Shown: piece after piece, positions 44,991 to 55,906 of the stretch | Numbering within the stretch: position 1 is the stretch's first letter | How the letters are laid out: the number at the start of each line of letters is the position of its first letter | Assembly: GCA_030549495.1 (NCBI GenBank) | Contig: JAUIRK010000110.1 | Location: 868,001 to 932,000 of the forward strand | From: Nectonema munidae | Taxonomy: Eukaryota > Nematomorpha > Nectonematoida > Nectonematidae | DNA: 64,000 bases | Direction of reading: 5' to 3' | Program-made: the position numbers and the translations under genes | Notes under the pieces: generated by a model | What the model saw: the letters and a program-made list of their open reading frames with translations, nothing else | What the model was told of the DNA's origin: nothing | Database searches by the model: none

Positions 44991-45092
44991 AATGGAATAT
45001 TTTAACAAATGACCTTAGGACAAAATGCCGCCCCTTAAAATCTGCCGCTCGGGGCGGACCGCCCCTGCCGCCCCCCACTAGCTACGCCTATG

Positions 45093-45418
45093 GTTAGAAC
45101 ATTATTAGTCTTAGAGTTGGTGTTAGTTTAGTTAGAATATTGTTAGTTTTAACGTTAGTGTTAGCATAGTTAGTATATTGAGTGTTAGTATAGTTAGAAT
45201 ATTGTTAGTGTTAGTATTAGTATAGTTAGAATATTGTTAATCTTAGAGTTGGTGTTAGTATAGTTAGAATATTGTTAGTTTTAACGTTAGTGTTAGCATA
45301 GTTAGTATATTGTTAGTGTTAGTGTAGTTAGAATATTGTTAGAGTTAGTTTTAGTATAGTTAAAATATTGTTAGTCTTAGAGTTGGTGTTACTATAGTTA
45401 GAATATTGTTAGTTTTAA
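45093..45418 (+). repeat. GTTAG-rich minisatellite, block 2
   Basis: Same words and orientation as block 1, longest of the three blocks. The natural unit TTTTAACGTTAG contains a TTAA. The block ends at such a TTAA (45415-45418), which is the insertion site of copy C. Confidence 0.9.
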
Positions 45419-46489
45419 CCCTATTAGTGCTGGGTGGCGTAAAACGCCCCCCCCCCCCCCTTCACTAAAAAATTAATTGTAGAAAATTGGCTGAATCATA
45501 TCCCTTCAAATTTTTTGACTTTTCCTAAAATCGCTAGCTGCATCTTTTGAAACCATTTTCATGGTAGTTGAATGACCCCTTCATGTCCAAAACTGTCAAT
45601 CAAAATAAAAAACTAAAAATTTTGACATTATCTGTACTTAACCTTATAACTTAGGATCTATATTATATAATACCCTGAAAATTTATAATTATATACAGTT
45701 TGGAACGCATAACACTTTATATATTTAATTTTTTCAATAATCATGGCTACTTTTTAGAAAATGTCAATCAAAATTTTGATTGATCAAAAATATACCTAAT
45801 AAAATATACCTTCAAATTTTACATAAAATATATGTTTTTATACTAAATCGGTCATGCTGTTTTCATTTCTGGACTCATTTTTTACATTTAGGATTTGAAA
45901 ATACCTATAAGTGTTAATTAAATTTGCGGTTTACTTCTAAAAATTGTCTCCAAACACATTCATTCAAATATTACATGAAATATATGTTTTTATAGCAAAT
46001 AGATCATGATGATTTCATTTCTGAACACAGTTTTCGCATTTAGAGGTTTTACTGCTATTGTCAATCAAATTTGCGGTTTATGTCTGAAAACTATATCCCA
46101 AAATATTCTCTCTAATTTTACATGAAATATATGTTTTTATACCAATTCGACCATGATAATTTTTATTTCTGAAATCATTTTTTTTGCATTTAGAGGTTTT
46201 AAATGTCTGAAAGTGTCAATCAAATGTTCGATTAACGTCTAATATCCACAAAAATATTTTTGAAATTTAAATAAAATATATGTTTTTATGCCAAATGGAA
46301 GATGCTGGTTTCATTTTTGGACTCAGGTTTGGCATTTATGGTTTTAAAATATCTGAAAGCTTCAATTAGATTTGCGGTTTACTTCTAGATACTGTCTTCA
46401 AAAATATTTTCAAAAAAAATAAAATATCTGTTTTATACCAAATCGACTATGCTATTTTATTTCTGTACTGGATTTTGGATAATACGGTT
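45419..46489 (-). mobile_element. TTAA-ended element, copy C (right half of copy A, inverted)
   Basis: Starts with CCCTATTAGTGCTGGG next to TTAA, then a hairpin remnant (GGCGTAAAACGCC). Five diverged 145-bp units follow in inverse orientation, and homology ends with GGATAATACGG at 46487-46489, which corresponds to 24624 in copy A. The fossil Gypsy element begins at the next base. Confidence 0.8.
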
Positions 46490-49245
46490 TGTAATATTCA
46501 AATTGTGCAATTCCTTTGTGTGATTCTTTTTCACCCTTATTTGAATGCATGTCTTTTCTATAATTTTATCATTTGAATGTTATATATTCCCTATCTATCT
46601 CTGTTATAACTTTTATAATTCTTAATTTAAATACTACTTTGATCGTCCTTTCTTCTGCAACTTTTATTCATTTTTTCTTGATATATGCATGTTATTTTGA
46701 TATCATTCACTTTCCTTACAACGTTCTTTTGTTGAATAAAAGCTCCAGCTTTTCACTTTTGTTTTCATCACAAATTTATTCAACAAATAAACTATTTTTT
46801 TATGGATAAGATCATCAAACCTAAGGAATTCACTATATCAACCGACGATGAACAAAGCGGAAATTGGAAACACTGGTTTAGAGGTTTCGCCTACTATCTC
46901 GAATGTTTAGAAAGGCTTAACCCAAACAAACTAGAATTATTACTTCTGCATTTGGGAGCTGACGTTGCAGAGACTGTTCAAGACGCTACCAGTTACGAGT
47001 TGGCTATTGAACAACTGGAAACCGCATATGTCAAAACACCCAACGAAGTTCACGCAAGACATCTTCTCGCAACAAGAATCCAACAACCCGGGGAAACTAT
47101 AGACTCTTTTTTTCATTCATTAAAGGTTTTATCCATTAATTGCAATTTTAAAGCAGTTACTGCGGATGAACACAAAAATCTATTTATAAGGGATTCCTTA
47201 ATTTCTGGTCTCAGGAATACTGCGATCCGAACCCGTTTGTTGGAGAATCCAAAGTTGGACCTTGAAACAGCAGTAAATCAAACAAGAGCTATGGAGCAAG
47301 CGATCAATAGAAACGAAAGTTATGATACAAATTCCACACAATTAGCCGCAGCTTCAAAGGACGAGCATCTTGAAGATTCTACTAGTAATCACACTCAACA
47401 AGAAGTTTGTACCTCCTTTACAACGCCGTCTAAAGTTGGTAAATGTTATTTTTGTGGTGGCAAACGGCATTACAAGGACCAAAGAGAACTCTGTCCAGCA
47501 AAAACTCAAAGATGTTTTAAATGCAAAAAGATTGGTCATTTCAGCAAGGTTTGCAAATCATCGCAAAAAATTCTCTCGATGCTAAATTCAAGCTTTACTC
47601 ACTCCAGCTGGAAAAGTGTTGTATTTCTAAATGGTGCTAAATGCTACGCACTCTTGGATACAGGGAGTACAGACAATTTTATTTACAAAAAGACTGCAAT
47701 ATCTCTAAAACTAAAGTTGCTCCCATGCAAAGAACAGGTTAGTATGGCTTCTTGTCGTTTTAAAATCCAGGTACTTGGCAAAGTTAAAGCGTCGTTACGT
47801 GTTCATAACCCGTTGTATGAAGATGAAGAATTCTTAGTCTTACCCGATTAGTCTGGGAGGAAAGAATGCTCCTATATCTTTTTCGTTTCCTTGTGGAGTT
47901 AATGGTCCTCAAAAGAATTGTGCAACTAAGAAGTACTCTGAAATAAAACTTCAAGTTCCTAACTCCCGAGTGTAAACCTATCGCTACAAAAACAGCAAAA
48001 TTCAACATAAAAGACGTTGAATTTATTAAATCTGAAATTTCTCGATTATTGGAAGCTGGAGTCATTGAAGAATCAAATTCTCCGTGGCGAGCCCAAATAG
48101 TAATCGTACCTAAAAGTAATGGAAATAAAAGAATGGCAATAGATTTTTCACATACTATAAATAAATATACCTTACCTGATGCTTACCCCTTACTTGATTT
48201 GAACGAATTGGCTGCTAAAGTGTCAAAGTTCAAATATTTTAGTTTGATAGATTTCTCCGAAGCATACTATCAGGTCGAGTTAAGAGAGGAAGAACGTATG
48301 TATACTGCGTTTGAAGCATGTGGCAAACTTTTCCAATTTACCAAAATCCCATGGGCGTGACAAATGGTGCTTCTGCATTTCAACGCTATATCAACAATTT
48401 TATTTCATCAAATAAACTTGTCAACACTTTTTCATATTTAGATGACGTGATTGTTTGTGGGGAGTCCTTGGAAGAGCAAAACCATAATCTGAAGGTGCTT
48501 TTTGATGCGATCAAGGCAAACTCCCTTAGGATAAATTGGAACAAAATTCTGTCTAACGCATATTAAATTTCTCGGATATGAGATTAGCAAAGGACAATTA
48601 AGACCTGACCAAGATCGTGTAAAGCCTTTGATGGAGATGCCCATCCCAAGATCTACTGCTGAGCTAAAAAGAATGATGGGATTCTTCTCATACTACGCGA
48701 AGTGGATTCGCGACTTTTCGAAAAAGAAGCTCTCGCCATCGTTGACGCCATACGCAATTGGAAGCACTTTTTAGTTGGGCAAAAATTCACAGTGGTGACG
48801 GATCAAAAAGCTATTTCTTACATATTTGACCCACGTGGTAAAAGCAAAATAAAAAGCGACAAAATGCTTCGTTGGCGCTTGGAACTAGCTTCTTATTCCT
48901 TTGACATCAAATATCGCCCTGGAATAGAAAACGTATCAGCTGATGCACTATCAAGGTCTTGCACCGTCTCCAAACAATCCTTAGAATTACAACGACTGCA
49001 CAATCATTTGATTCATCCAAGAATCCGACGAATGCACCACTATGTAAGAGAAAATAACTTACCTTTTTCGATGGAAGAAATCAAAGTTTTAACAAATAAC
49101 TGCCAAGTATGTAGAAAGTGTAAGCCAAGATTCAACAATTCTGACCAACACCACATTATCAAGTCTACTAAACCTTTTGACAGATTCTCGATTGACTTTA
49201 AAGGTCCCTTGCCCTCTAACAACAAAAACATCAAAACAAATCTTA
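46490..49245 (+). mobile_element. Fossil Ty3/Gypsy LTR retrotransposon, 3' end lost
   Basis: A presumed 5' LTR (about 46490-46800, beginning TGTAATATTC and carrying AATAAA) is followed by parts in normal Gypsy order. Gag is at 46802-47560 with zinc knuckles (CYFCGGKRHYKDQRELC and CFKCKKIGHFSKVC). Next come protease (ALLDTGSTDNF, near 47650), reverse transcriptase (about 48000-48570, with YLDDVIV), RNase H (about 48690-48960) and the start of integrase (about 48990-49245, with an HHCC finger). The element is broken, with about four or five breaks plus loss of its 3' end, and no 3' LTR is seen. It lies against copy C on the left and minisatellite block 3 on the right. The state of decay suggests an old copy. 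Confidence 0.8.
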
Positions 49246-49353
49246 GATAGTTAGAGTTAGTATTAGTATAGTTAGAATATTGTTAGTCTTAGAGTTGGTG
49301 TTAGTATAGTTAGAATATTGTTTTAACGTTTGTGTTAGCATAGTATATTATAG
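49246..49353 (+). repeat. GTTAG-rich minisatellite, block 3
   Basis: Same unit and orientation as blocks 1 and 2. It begins at the truncated end of the Gypsy fossil. Confidence 0.85.
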
Positions 49354-49636
49354 TATAGCATATTTTCAAATCCAACCATAAAATGGAAGATTGTGGGGCA
49401 GTTTTTTAGGTCAGTAATTAGTTAGACCCTTATAGCCTATAAAAATATAGCAAATTAGTCCTGAGTGAGCAAGAGTGATTGATTACATAGATGCTTAATA
49501 CTCGATGAACGAAGATCCGAATTCAGTTATAAGCGTGAAACTTGTGGTCTGTAGACGAATACATGTCATTGGTGGCACGTAAGGATATACAAAATTATGT
49601 TATAAATAGCGTAAGATAACATACGCATCTTTATTG
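49354..49636. other. Single-copy spacer inside the composite, no gene
   Basis: About 280 bases between minisatellite block 3 and the right inverted end. No coding potential or repeat partner was seen in the window. Confidence 0.4.
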
Positions 49637-49763
49637 TGTCCGAACATTTGGCTGAAAGATCAATTGTCTGTTCGGCCAATTGTACGTCGGCTAAATGCCC
49701 ATTCGGTCAGATGTCTGTTGGCCAAATGTCTGTCGGCCAATTGCCTTTCAGCCAAATGTCCGG
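49637..49763 (-). repeat. Right inverted end of the composite (15-bp tandem repeat)
   Basis: Units such as GGCCAAATGTCTGTCGGCCA and TTCGGTCAGATGTCTGTTGG are the reverse complement of the left end at 42937-43087. The outermost bases read GCCAAATGTCCGG. Confidence 0.85.
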
Positions 49764-49771
49764 GTACCTTT

Positions 49772-51599
49772 TTTTTTTATGAAAATCAATCAAATCTATC
49801 AAAAAATTGATTTATATATGACAGCACATCTCAAAAAGAAGCTTTTTATCTAAATAATTATATAAAGTTTTTACATATATACCCATTTTCAAGATGCTGA
49901 ATTCAGTGGGGATATTCATTTTTTATGAAAATCAATCAAAACTATCAAAAAATTGATTTATATATGACAGATCATCTCAAAAAGAAACTTTTTATCTAAG
50001 TAATTATATAAAGTTTTTTACACATACATACCAAATTTCAAGCATGCTGAATTTAGTGGTGATATTCATTTTATTTTATGAAAATCAATCAAACCTGTCA
50101 AAAAATTGATTTATATATGACAGATCATCTCAAAAAGGAACTTTTTATCTAAGTAATTATATAAAGTTTTTTACACATACATACCAAATTTCAACCATGC
50201 TGAATTCAGTAATGATATTCATTTTTTTTTATGAAAATCAATCAAACCTGTCAAAAAATTGATTTATCTCAAAAAGAAACATTTTATCCAAATAATTATA
50301 TAAAGTTTTTTACACATATATACCCATTTTCAAGTACGCTGTGTTTAATGGTGATATTCCTTTTTTATGAATATCAGTCAAACCTGACAAAAATAATTTA
50401 AATTATGACAGCCAATGTTTAAATTTATTTTTTTCCAATTTTCAAGTATGTAGAATTTAATGGTAATGCTCATTTTTTATGAAATCAATAAAACTTGTCA
50501 AAAAAATCGATTAACCTGTAAATCAATGTCAAATATATAAACTTCAAAATAAATTCTACTTGCAGTATTTTTCTGGTAAATATTTTCTTAATTTATAAAC
50601 CAACTTTAGGTGTTTAATTCACTCAAAATATTTCATTTGTCAGTAAATTATGTATCTCAATAGGACCTTTATCTTTTTGGCTACAAATTTGTTATCGGCT
50701 CGTAGTCTCACGTCATATCTTCTATAATTTACAGTATGTAATTTTGCTATTCATTCTAAGATGTTACTTAGCTTTATTTTCATTTGAAATTTATTTTCTT
50801 CAATGTGTGTTTGAAAAAACTTTTTTAAGGATTTATTTCCTTTCTCAAAGTATTCTGATTAAAGAATCTTCTTGATGATCTTAGGCTTTTTTTTTATCAG
50901 TATCGTGTATTTTATTATCAGGTAATTATTAGGCCTGAATATTTGTCAACGAATCTCAGATCATAGGTTTTATTTTGATGAATCATTCGTAATGTTCATT
51001 GTTCAATTACAAAAAGTTGTCCACCTTCTTTATCTAAAAGAATTTAAATTAAAAAATATCCAGATAGTGACTAAATTCTCGCATATTGGCATCTGTGCCA
51101 TTTTTGATAAATCTGACCTATTCTAAATTTTCAGATTTCCTACTCATCTTAGTTAGATGATAATTGTAGTCCTAGATGATAAGCCATAGATTTAAATATT
51201 TTTCATTTGTAAAAGAGGAACTTCTTTTTCACGGTCAAAATCTTTTTTGAAGCAATCAATATTAGATCATTACATCACTTCCTAGTTCATTAGAACATGG
51301 TAGATCTTCCATTTAGTCAAGATACATTTTTTTTTTAAATATTTCTTTTGATCACACCTTTCTCTTTTCAATTGGTTTTCAGGTTGATTCCTTTTTTCAT
51401 ATTAATCTTCAAAATATTTTATAATAAGTTTGTTTTTTTAAATAAATATTTCATACTCAAGATGATTGAAAAAGGTATTATAAGTCAAAATATACAAAAA
51501 AGAGAGTATATTTTTACTATATAACTGATATACAACGATTTTTTGAAAAATTTTTTACAGAATTTTTCAGGCATACATCACTAATTCAATTGCCACTTC
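49772..51599 (+). mobile_element. TTAA-ended element, copy B (left half of copy A)
   Basis: About four 150-bp units (49772-50380), then the single-copy middle of the family (51116-51599, with CTAGATGATAAGCCATAGAT and CATTAGAACATGGTAGATCT). Homology to copy A stops at AATTGCCACTTC (51599), equivalent to 24612. Copy B covers the part of the element that copy C lacks. Confidence 0.8.
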
Positions 51600-53440
51600 C
51601 AAATAATAAATAAAAAATCAGTAATGGATCGTTCACAATTGACGTTAACCAATTTTTAACTAGTTATAACCCTCCTCTCCCCCCCCCCCCCTCCCTCTTG
51701 TCATATTTATCTTACATATTTCATCATTTAACAAATTTGCCATTTGTCAACATTCTGACCTCCTCTCCCTTCCAATCTCGGTAGACGTCAATTCTGAACG
51801 ACCCCTAACACACACTCGTCTATTTCCTTACTGCTTCATGACCTTGGATTTAAGGCTTCTGTTCGCAAATCTTTTGCTCTGTCTGTTGGAACATACTGAA
51901 TATTTTGAAAACAAATAAACACCACAGTTGTGAAAACAGGTCAACTCAGTATATTCTTGTTTCATGCAAGAAAACTCTCCATATATAACGTATGCACCCT
52001 GATTTTGTAAATAAAAAGTCTTTGAATGCGTACTACTTCTTTACCGATAATCGCTATTTATGCGTCACAATTATTCTTTCATGTAATACAGGGGTTCCCA
52101 AAGGTAAACGGAGAAGGATTGGCGAATGAGAAGCATTGGCGATTTTTCTTTCTTTTGATGTTGCCGCAAACTTGTTCATGTGCACTGCCACTATCACACA
52201 ACTCTTTTTTTTCCTCATCACTTTTCTTGCTCGCTATCTCGATAAAACACTTTGCTTGCGCATATGGTTATCATTCATCGTTTTTCTCTCATACTATTAT
52301 TTATTTTGTAAATCTTCACCATTATTTTTCTAATCATTTTACTTCTGTACTTTTTTTTTATTCAATACAGTTATAAGATGTATATTGATAGATATAATTA
52401 TTTAAAAAAAGTTTTTTATGTTCATTTTTTTTATAATTATTTTAATAACAAAATATTTATGAAAATAGTTTTGAATAAACAAAAATCTTTTCAAATTGCT
52501 TTTTCCATTTTTAATACTTTAAAATTTAATTGAAATAATTTAATTTTAATATTCAAAATTTTTCTATTTTTATTTTATATAAAATTTTGGACAATTTTAA
52601 ATAACGTATCGTTTAAAAAAAATTTTCATAAAAATTCTAGAATTTAGTATAATAAGATGGGTAAAAGCGTAAAAAAGCACCATTTTTTAAACCTGTAGTT
52701 GATTTTTTTTAGACAAGATATAGAAGTTGATTTTTTTTTGTAGTAGACATTTTTGATTAAAAAGAAATTATCGTTTAGAATTTTTATATAGGGGTAAACG
52801 TTAAAAAAAACTTTTTTCAGTTTTGTGTAATATTTACTTCAAATTAATATTCAGTGTAATATTGAGTTTTTGTTATTTAATAGTTACAATTTTACATCTA
52901 AAATCCTGACTTAAATTTTTAATCAAAAGTTTATTGTATAAATTATTAATATGATACCCTCTAATATAAACTTTTTTAAGCTGATATTTCTCAACAATTA
53001 TTTTTGAAAGGTTTTTTAGTTGTTATTAGGTTATTGTTTTGCTTGTCAAAATTGATAGACCAATAATGAAGATGTGTAATTAAAAAAATGTAATTAAACA
53101 TTTGCAATTAATGTCTATTACTAGCTGTATTGCTTTCAAAAAATTGAAGATAAAAATAGAGGAAATATGTGATATGGCAGTGGTCATGTGCAGCAGTAAC
53201 AGTTAGCATTATTCATATGTGCTACAAAGTGATGAAGAAAAAAAGATAAGGAGATGGTGGCTAATGTAGATGAGAAAGAAGCAAGGCGGCAGCATCAAAC
53301 AATTGTAAAATCGCCAACGCTTACATTATTCCAGGTGGTCGGAGACATTGGTGCGAGAATGGTCTTCTTAATGACAGAAAAATTATCTATACTGGGAAAA
53401 AACGTATTCTAGTACTCAAATTTTGCAATATATCATTTCA
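51600..53440. other. No gene recognised; possible hAT end near 52089
   Basis: A long C run at 51679-51690 and ACAGGGGTTCCCAAAGG near 52088, which resembles a hAT left end (CAGGGGTTCCCAAA). No partner end was found. The 116-codon frame at 52026-52376 reads as Phe/Ser/Leu-rich chance translation. Confidence 0.35.
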
Positions 53441-55400
53441 GCAATATTTGGACTATTTTTGTGGGTATACTGCATTAGCAATCGAATTATTAATATTAAA
53501 AGTTATCTGTGACACTTCTGGAAAGTTCGGTCCCTCTACCTCTTTTTGCAAAGCAAAGAAGCCTCAATGTTTGAAATGTTGTAAAACCGGCCACGCATCG
53601 AATAGTTGTAGTTCAATCTCAATGGTTGGTTTGTAGCAACTGTAGCGGTTCACACACATACAATGACAAATCTTGTCAAATTTTTTTGAAAAAAAGATAT
53701 TATAATTGTCAATCCTGTTACAATTCCATAATGTCTTTTATTGAAAAGAATTTATGAGTTTAAAGCTTTTACAAATTAGTCTGAGAAAATGTTATATTGC
53801 TTTTAACAATCTCATAATTTTTCTTGATGAAAGCGAATATGACATTATTCTAATAAACGAACACTATCTGATTAAAAACCGATTCCCGTTTATCACCAAC
53901 TCAAATTATTCTCTTATGTTTGGCTGTCTCCCTTTCTGTTCTATAATTATACATAAAAAAGAATGAAACATTTGCTTAATTCTTTCGAATGACTTTTTTG
54001 TTACTGCACAATGCATTGTTCTTATTTATAGCTTTAACTGCGTTTTAATATATTTTTCACCCTACTCTTATGATCCTATTGAATATTTCTTTTATTGTGT
54101 ATACAAGGAATTACTTTCAGAACGTGTTATAATTATCGGCAATTCAAATGCTCGTTATCTTCTTTGGGAAATTAAAATAAATAGTCGAGGTACTTATTTG
54201 TACAACAAAATTGTTGATTATAATCTTCAGGTAATTGACTCTTCAAAAAATGCTATTTTTTCTAGTCTTCGTATTGATGCCGTATTTGAATCTCATATTG
54301 ATTTAACTGTATGCAACGACGCTATGCCTGAATTGATTACTAGCTGGAAAACCCTTGAGGAACCTACCCTTCAGATCGCCACTTTATTGAAGTTTACATT
54401 GAATCCAACCCTTTTCTTAACAATTTGTCTATAAACAAATAAATTAATGCTTAATCTCGTTTTATAGAAAATTCGTCTTACAAGATAGTATTGTGACATC
54501 TTTAGGGAAATTAGCAACCGTGCAGACATTTACCATTTCGCAAAAGCTTTAATGAATTGTTTTACAGAATATTACAAATCAACTTGTTTAACAATAAAGT
54601 GTACGCAATCCTTTTGGAACCCTTTGCTCCATCAATTGAGAAAAAAACGTAGATATGTTCAAAAAAATATAAACAACTTCTAGGAAAAGACGCGTTTGAA
54701 ATATTGAAAATATAAAGAGATTATACAAAAACAAAATGAAATATTTTAACAAAAAGAAATGGGTTGAGCTTTTAGATTCTTCTAGCATATATAAAAAAGT
54801 TAAATCTCTCACTAACACGAAAATCAGATGAATCCTAAAAATTTCATCTTACATGATGGAATCCTTTACAATATGTACACAGACTCAACAAAAATTTTAG
54901 AGTATTTTTTCCACTGAATGTTACATTCCCACACTTTCCTCTCCAAAGCTTAGACTTCCCTGAAATCTCGCTTTAATCGCTTAGCCATAAAATCTTGTCC
55001 CCATTATAAACTGCTTCGTTTTTCTCTTTTTATATGTGAAAAACATATTCTAACTTTATCTCATTTACCCGAATGTTTTTAAAATTGGCTAGGTTGTTCT
55101 AATTCCCCAAACAAAATTTCCAATTGAAAAAATTGAAAACTGGTGCCCAATCACTTGATATCGAATCATTGATGATCATTTAAAAAAACAAAATGCATAA
55201 ATAATAACAAATATGCATATATTATGAAAAATCTTCAGAACTAGCTATTGACCGTTTTGTTTCGAACATATATAGCACTTTGAACATAAACTAAGCTTAA
55301 CTACTCTTTTTATAGACTTTCACGGCGCTTTAATTCTGCTCGTCATACTTGCATCGTACGAAACATGTCCAAAATGAAATTTCCTCAATATATTGTCAAG
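53440..55400 (+). mobile_element. Non-LTR retrotransposon (I/jockey/R1 group), decayed 5' half
   Basis: ORF1 remnant with two zinc knuckles, QCLKCCKTGHASNSC (near 53565) and, in another frame, CSNCSGSHTYNDKSC (near 53635). ORF2 follows from 53754 with an endonuclease: LKLLQISLRKCY, SEYDIILINEHYL, then VIIIGNSNARYLLWEIKINS (the GDFNAHH.LWG block), GTYLYNKIVDYNLQVID and IDLTVCND. Beyond 54440 only scattered likeness to the endonuclease-to-reverse-transcriptase linker remains, to about 55400. Many stops and frame changes are present and no reverse transcriptase core is recognised. Confidence 0.7.
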
Positions 55401-55792
55401 TTTGTTAGATCATACCAATGATAGAAGTGTATATTTAAAGGTTACACCTAATAATTTAAAGACTTAACCTATAATTCTAAGACTTAACCTTAAAACAAAA
55501 AAAGTAATATCGAAAATTTACTCAGAAGACAAACAAGTCTAATAAATACTATAAAAAAAGATATATAACTCAGAAAATTAAAAATTATTTAGCGGGGGCG
55601 GAGAGAGAGAGAAAGGCTTTTTCGCCACCTTAAAATCACATGGGGGCGGGGCATGCGCCCATGGTCAAGGCATAGTCTAAAAGAGAACTGGATAATGAAT
55701 TTCAAAGAAGATTTGTTAGGTTTTATTCTACTGAAAATAGCCTAATGCGATTTTTTGAAAGAATATTCTTGAAAATCTTTTGAAGGATTATA
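55401..55792. other. No gene recognised
   Basis: AT-rich apart from a GC-rich stretch (GCGGGGGCGGAG, GGGGGCGGGGCATGCGCCC) near 55590-55660 that may be a decayed hAT end. Confidence 0.3.
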
Positions 55793-55798
55793 TTTATT
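55793..55798 (-). promoter_or_regulatory. Poly(A) signal AATAAA of the four-exon gene
   Basis: Canonical AATAAA on the minus strand, about 110 bases after the stop codon at 55907-55909. Confidence 0.45.
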
Positions 55799-55906
55799 CC
55801 CCGTTTGATGATTAATATTTTATCATGTGGTCAATAGGTTTTCCTTATACAAATTGTTTTCGAAATGTATAAAAAAAAACATAGCATTTTGTTAATAATG
55901 ATGCTA

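Larger units (their letters stand above)
43316..45092 (-). mobile_element. hAT transposon of ZMYM1/TTF-DUF4371 type, 3'-truncated
   Basis: The 5' terminus is at 45092 and reads CATAGGCGTAGCTAGTGGGG on the minus strand, followed by GC-rich sequence (GGGGCGGTCCGCCCC) typical of this hAT group. Transposase coding starts at 44587 and stops being recognisable at about 43318, against minisatellite block 1, so the 3' half and right terminus are gone. A short TTAA-type terminus (44874-44990) sits in its 5' untranslated part. Confidence 0.8.
42937..49763. mobile_element. Foldback-like composite element with tandem-repeat inverted ends
   Basis: The ends are inverted repeats of each other, each built from roughly 15-bp words of the form GGACATTTGGCCGAAC (left 42937-43087, right 49637-49763). 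Between them lie three blocks of one GTTAG-rich minisatellite in the same orientation. These alternate with a truncated hAT transposon, a TTAA-ended element fragment and a fossil Gypsy element. Long inverted ends made of short tandem repeats are the hallmark of Foldback-type elements; this assignment is by structure only. No clear target duplication flanks it: left and right surroundings differ, so the locus has been rearranged since insertion. Confidence 0.65.

Noticed and set aside
52026-52376. 116-codon frame as a membrane protein
   Set aside because: Phe/Ser/Leu richness comes from T-rich DNA; two overlapping frames look the same and neither has a family match.
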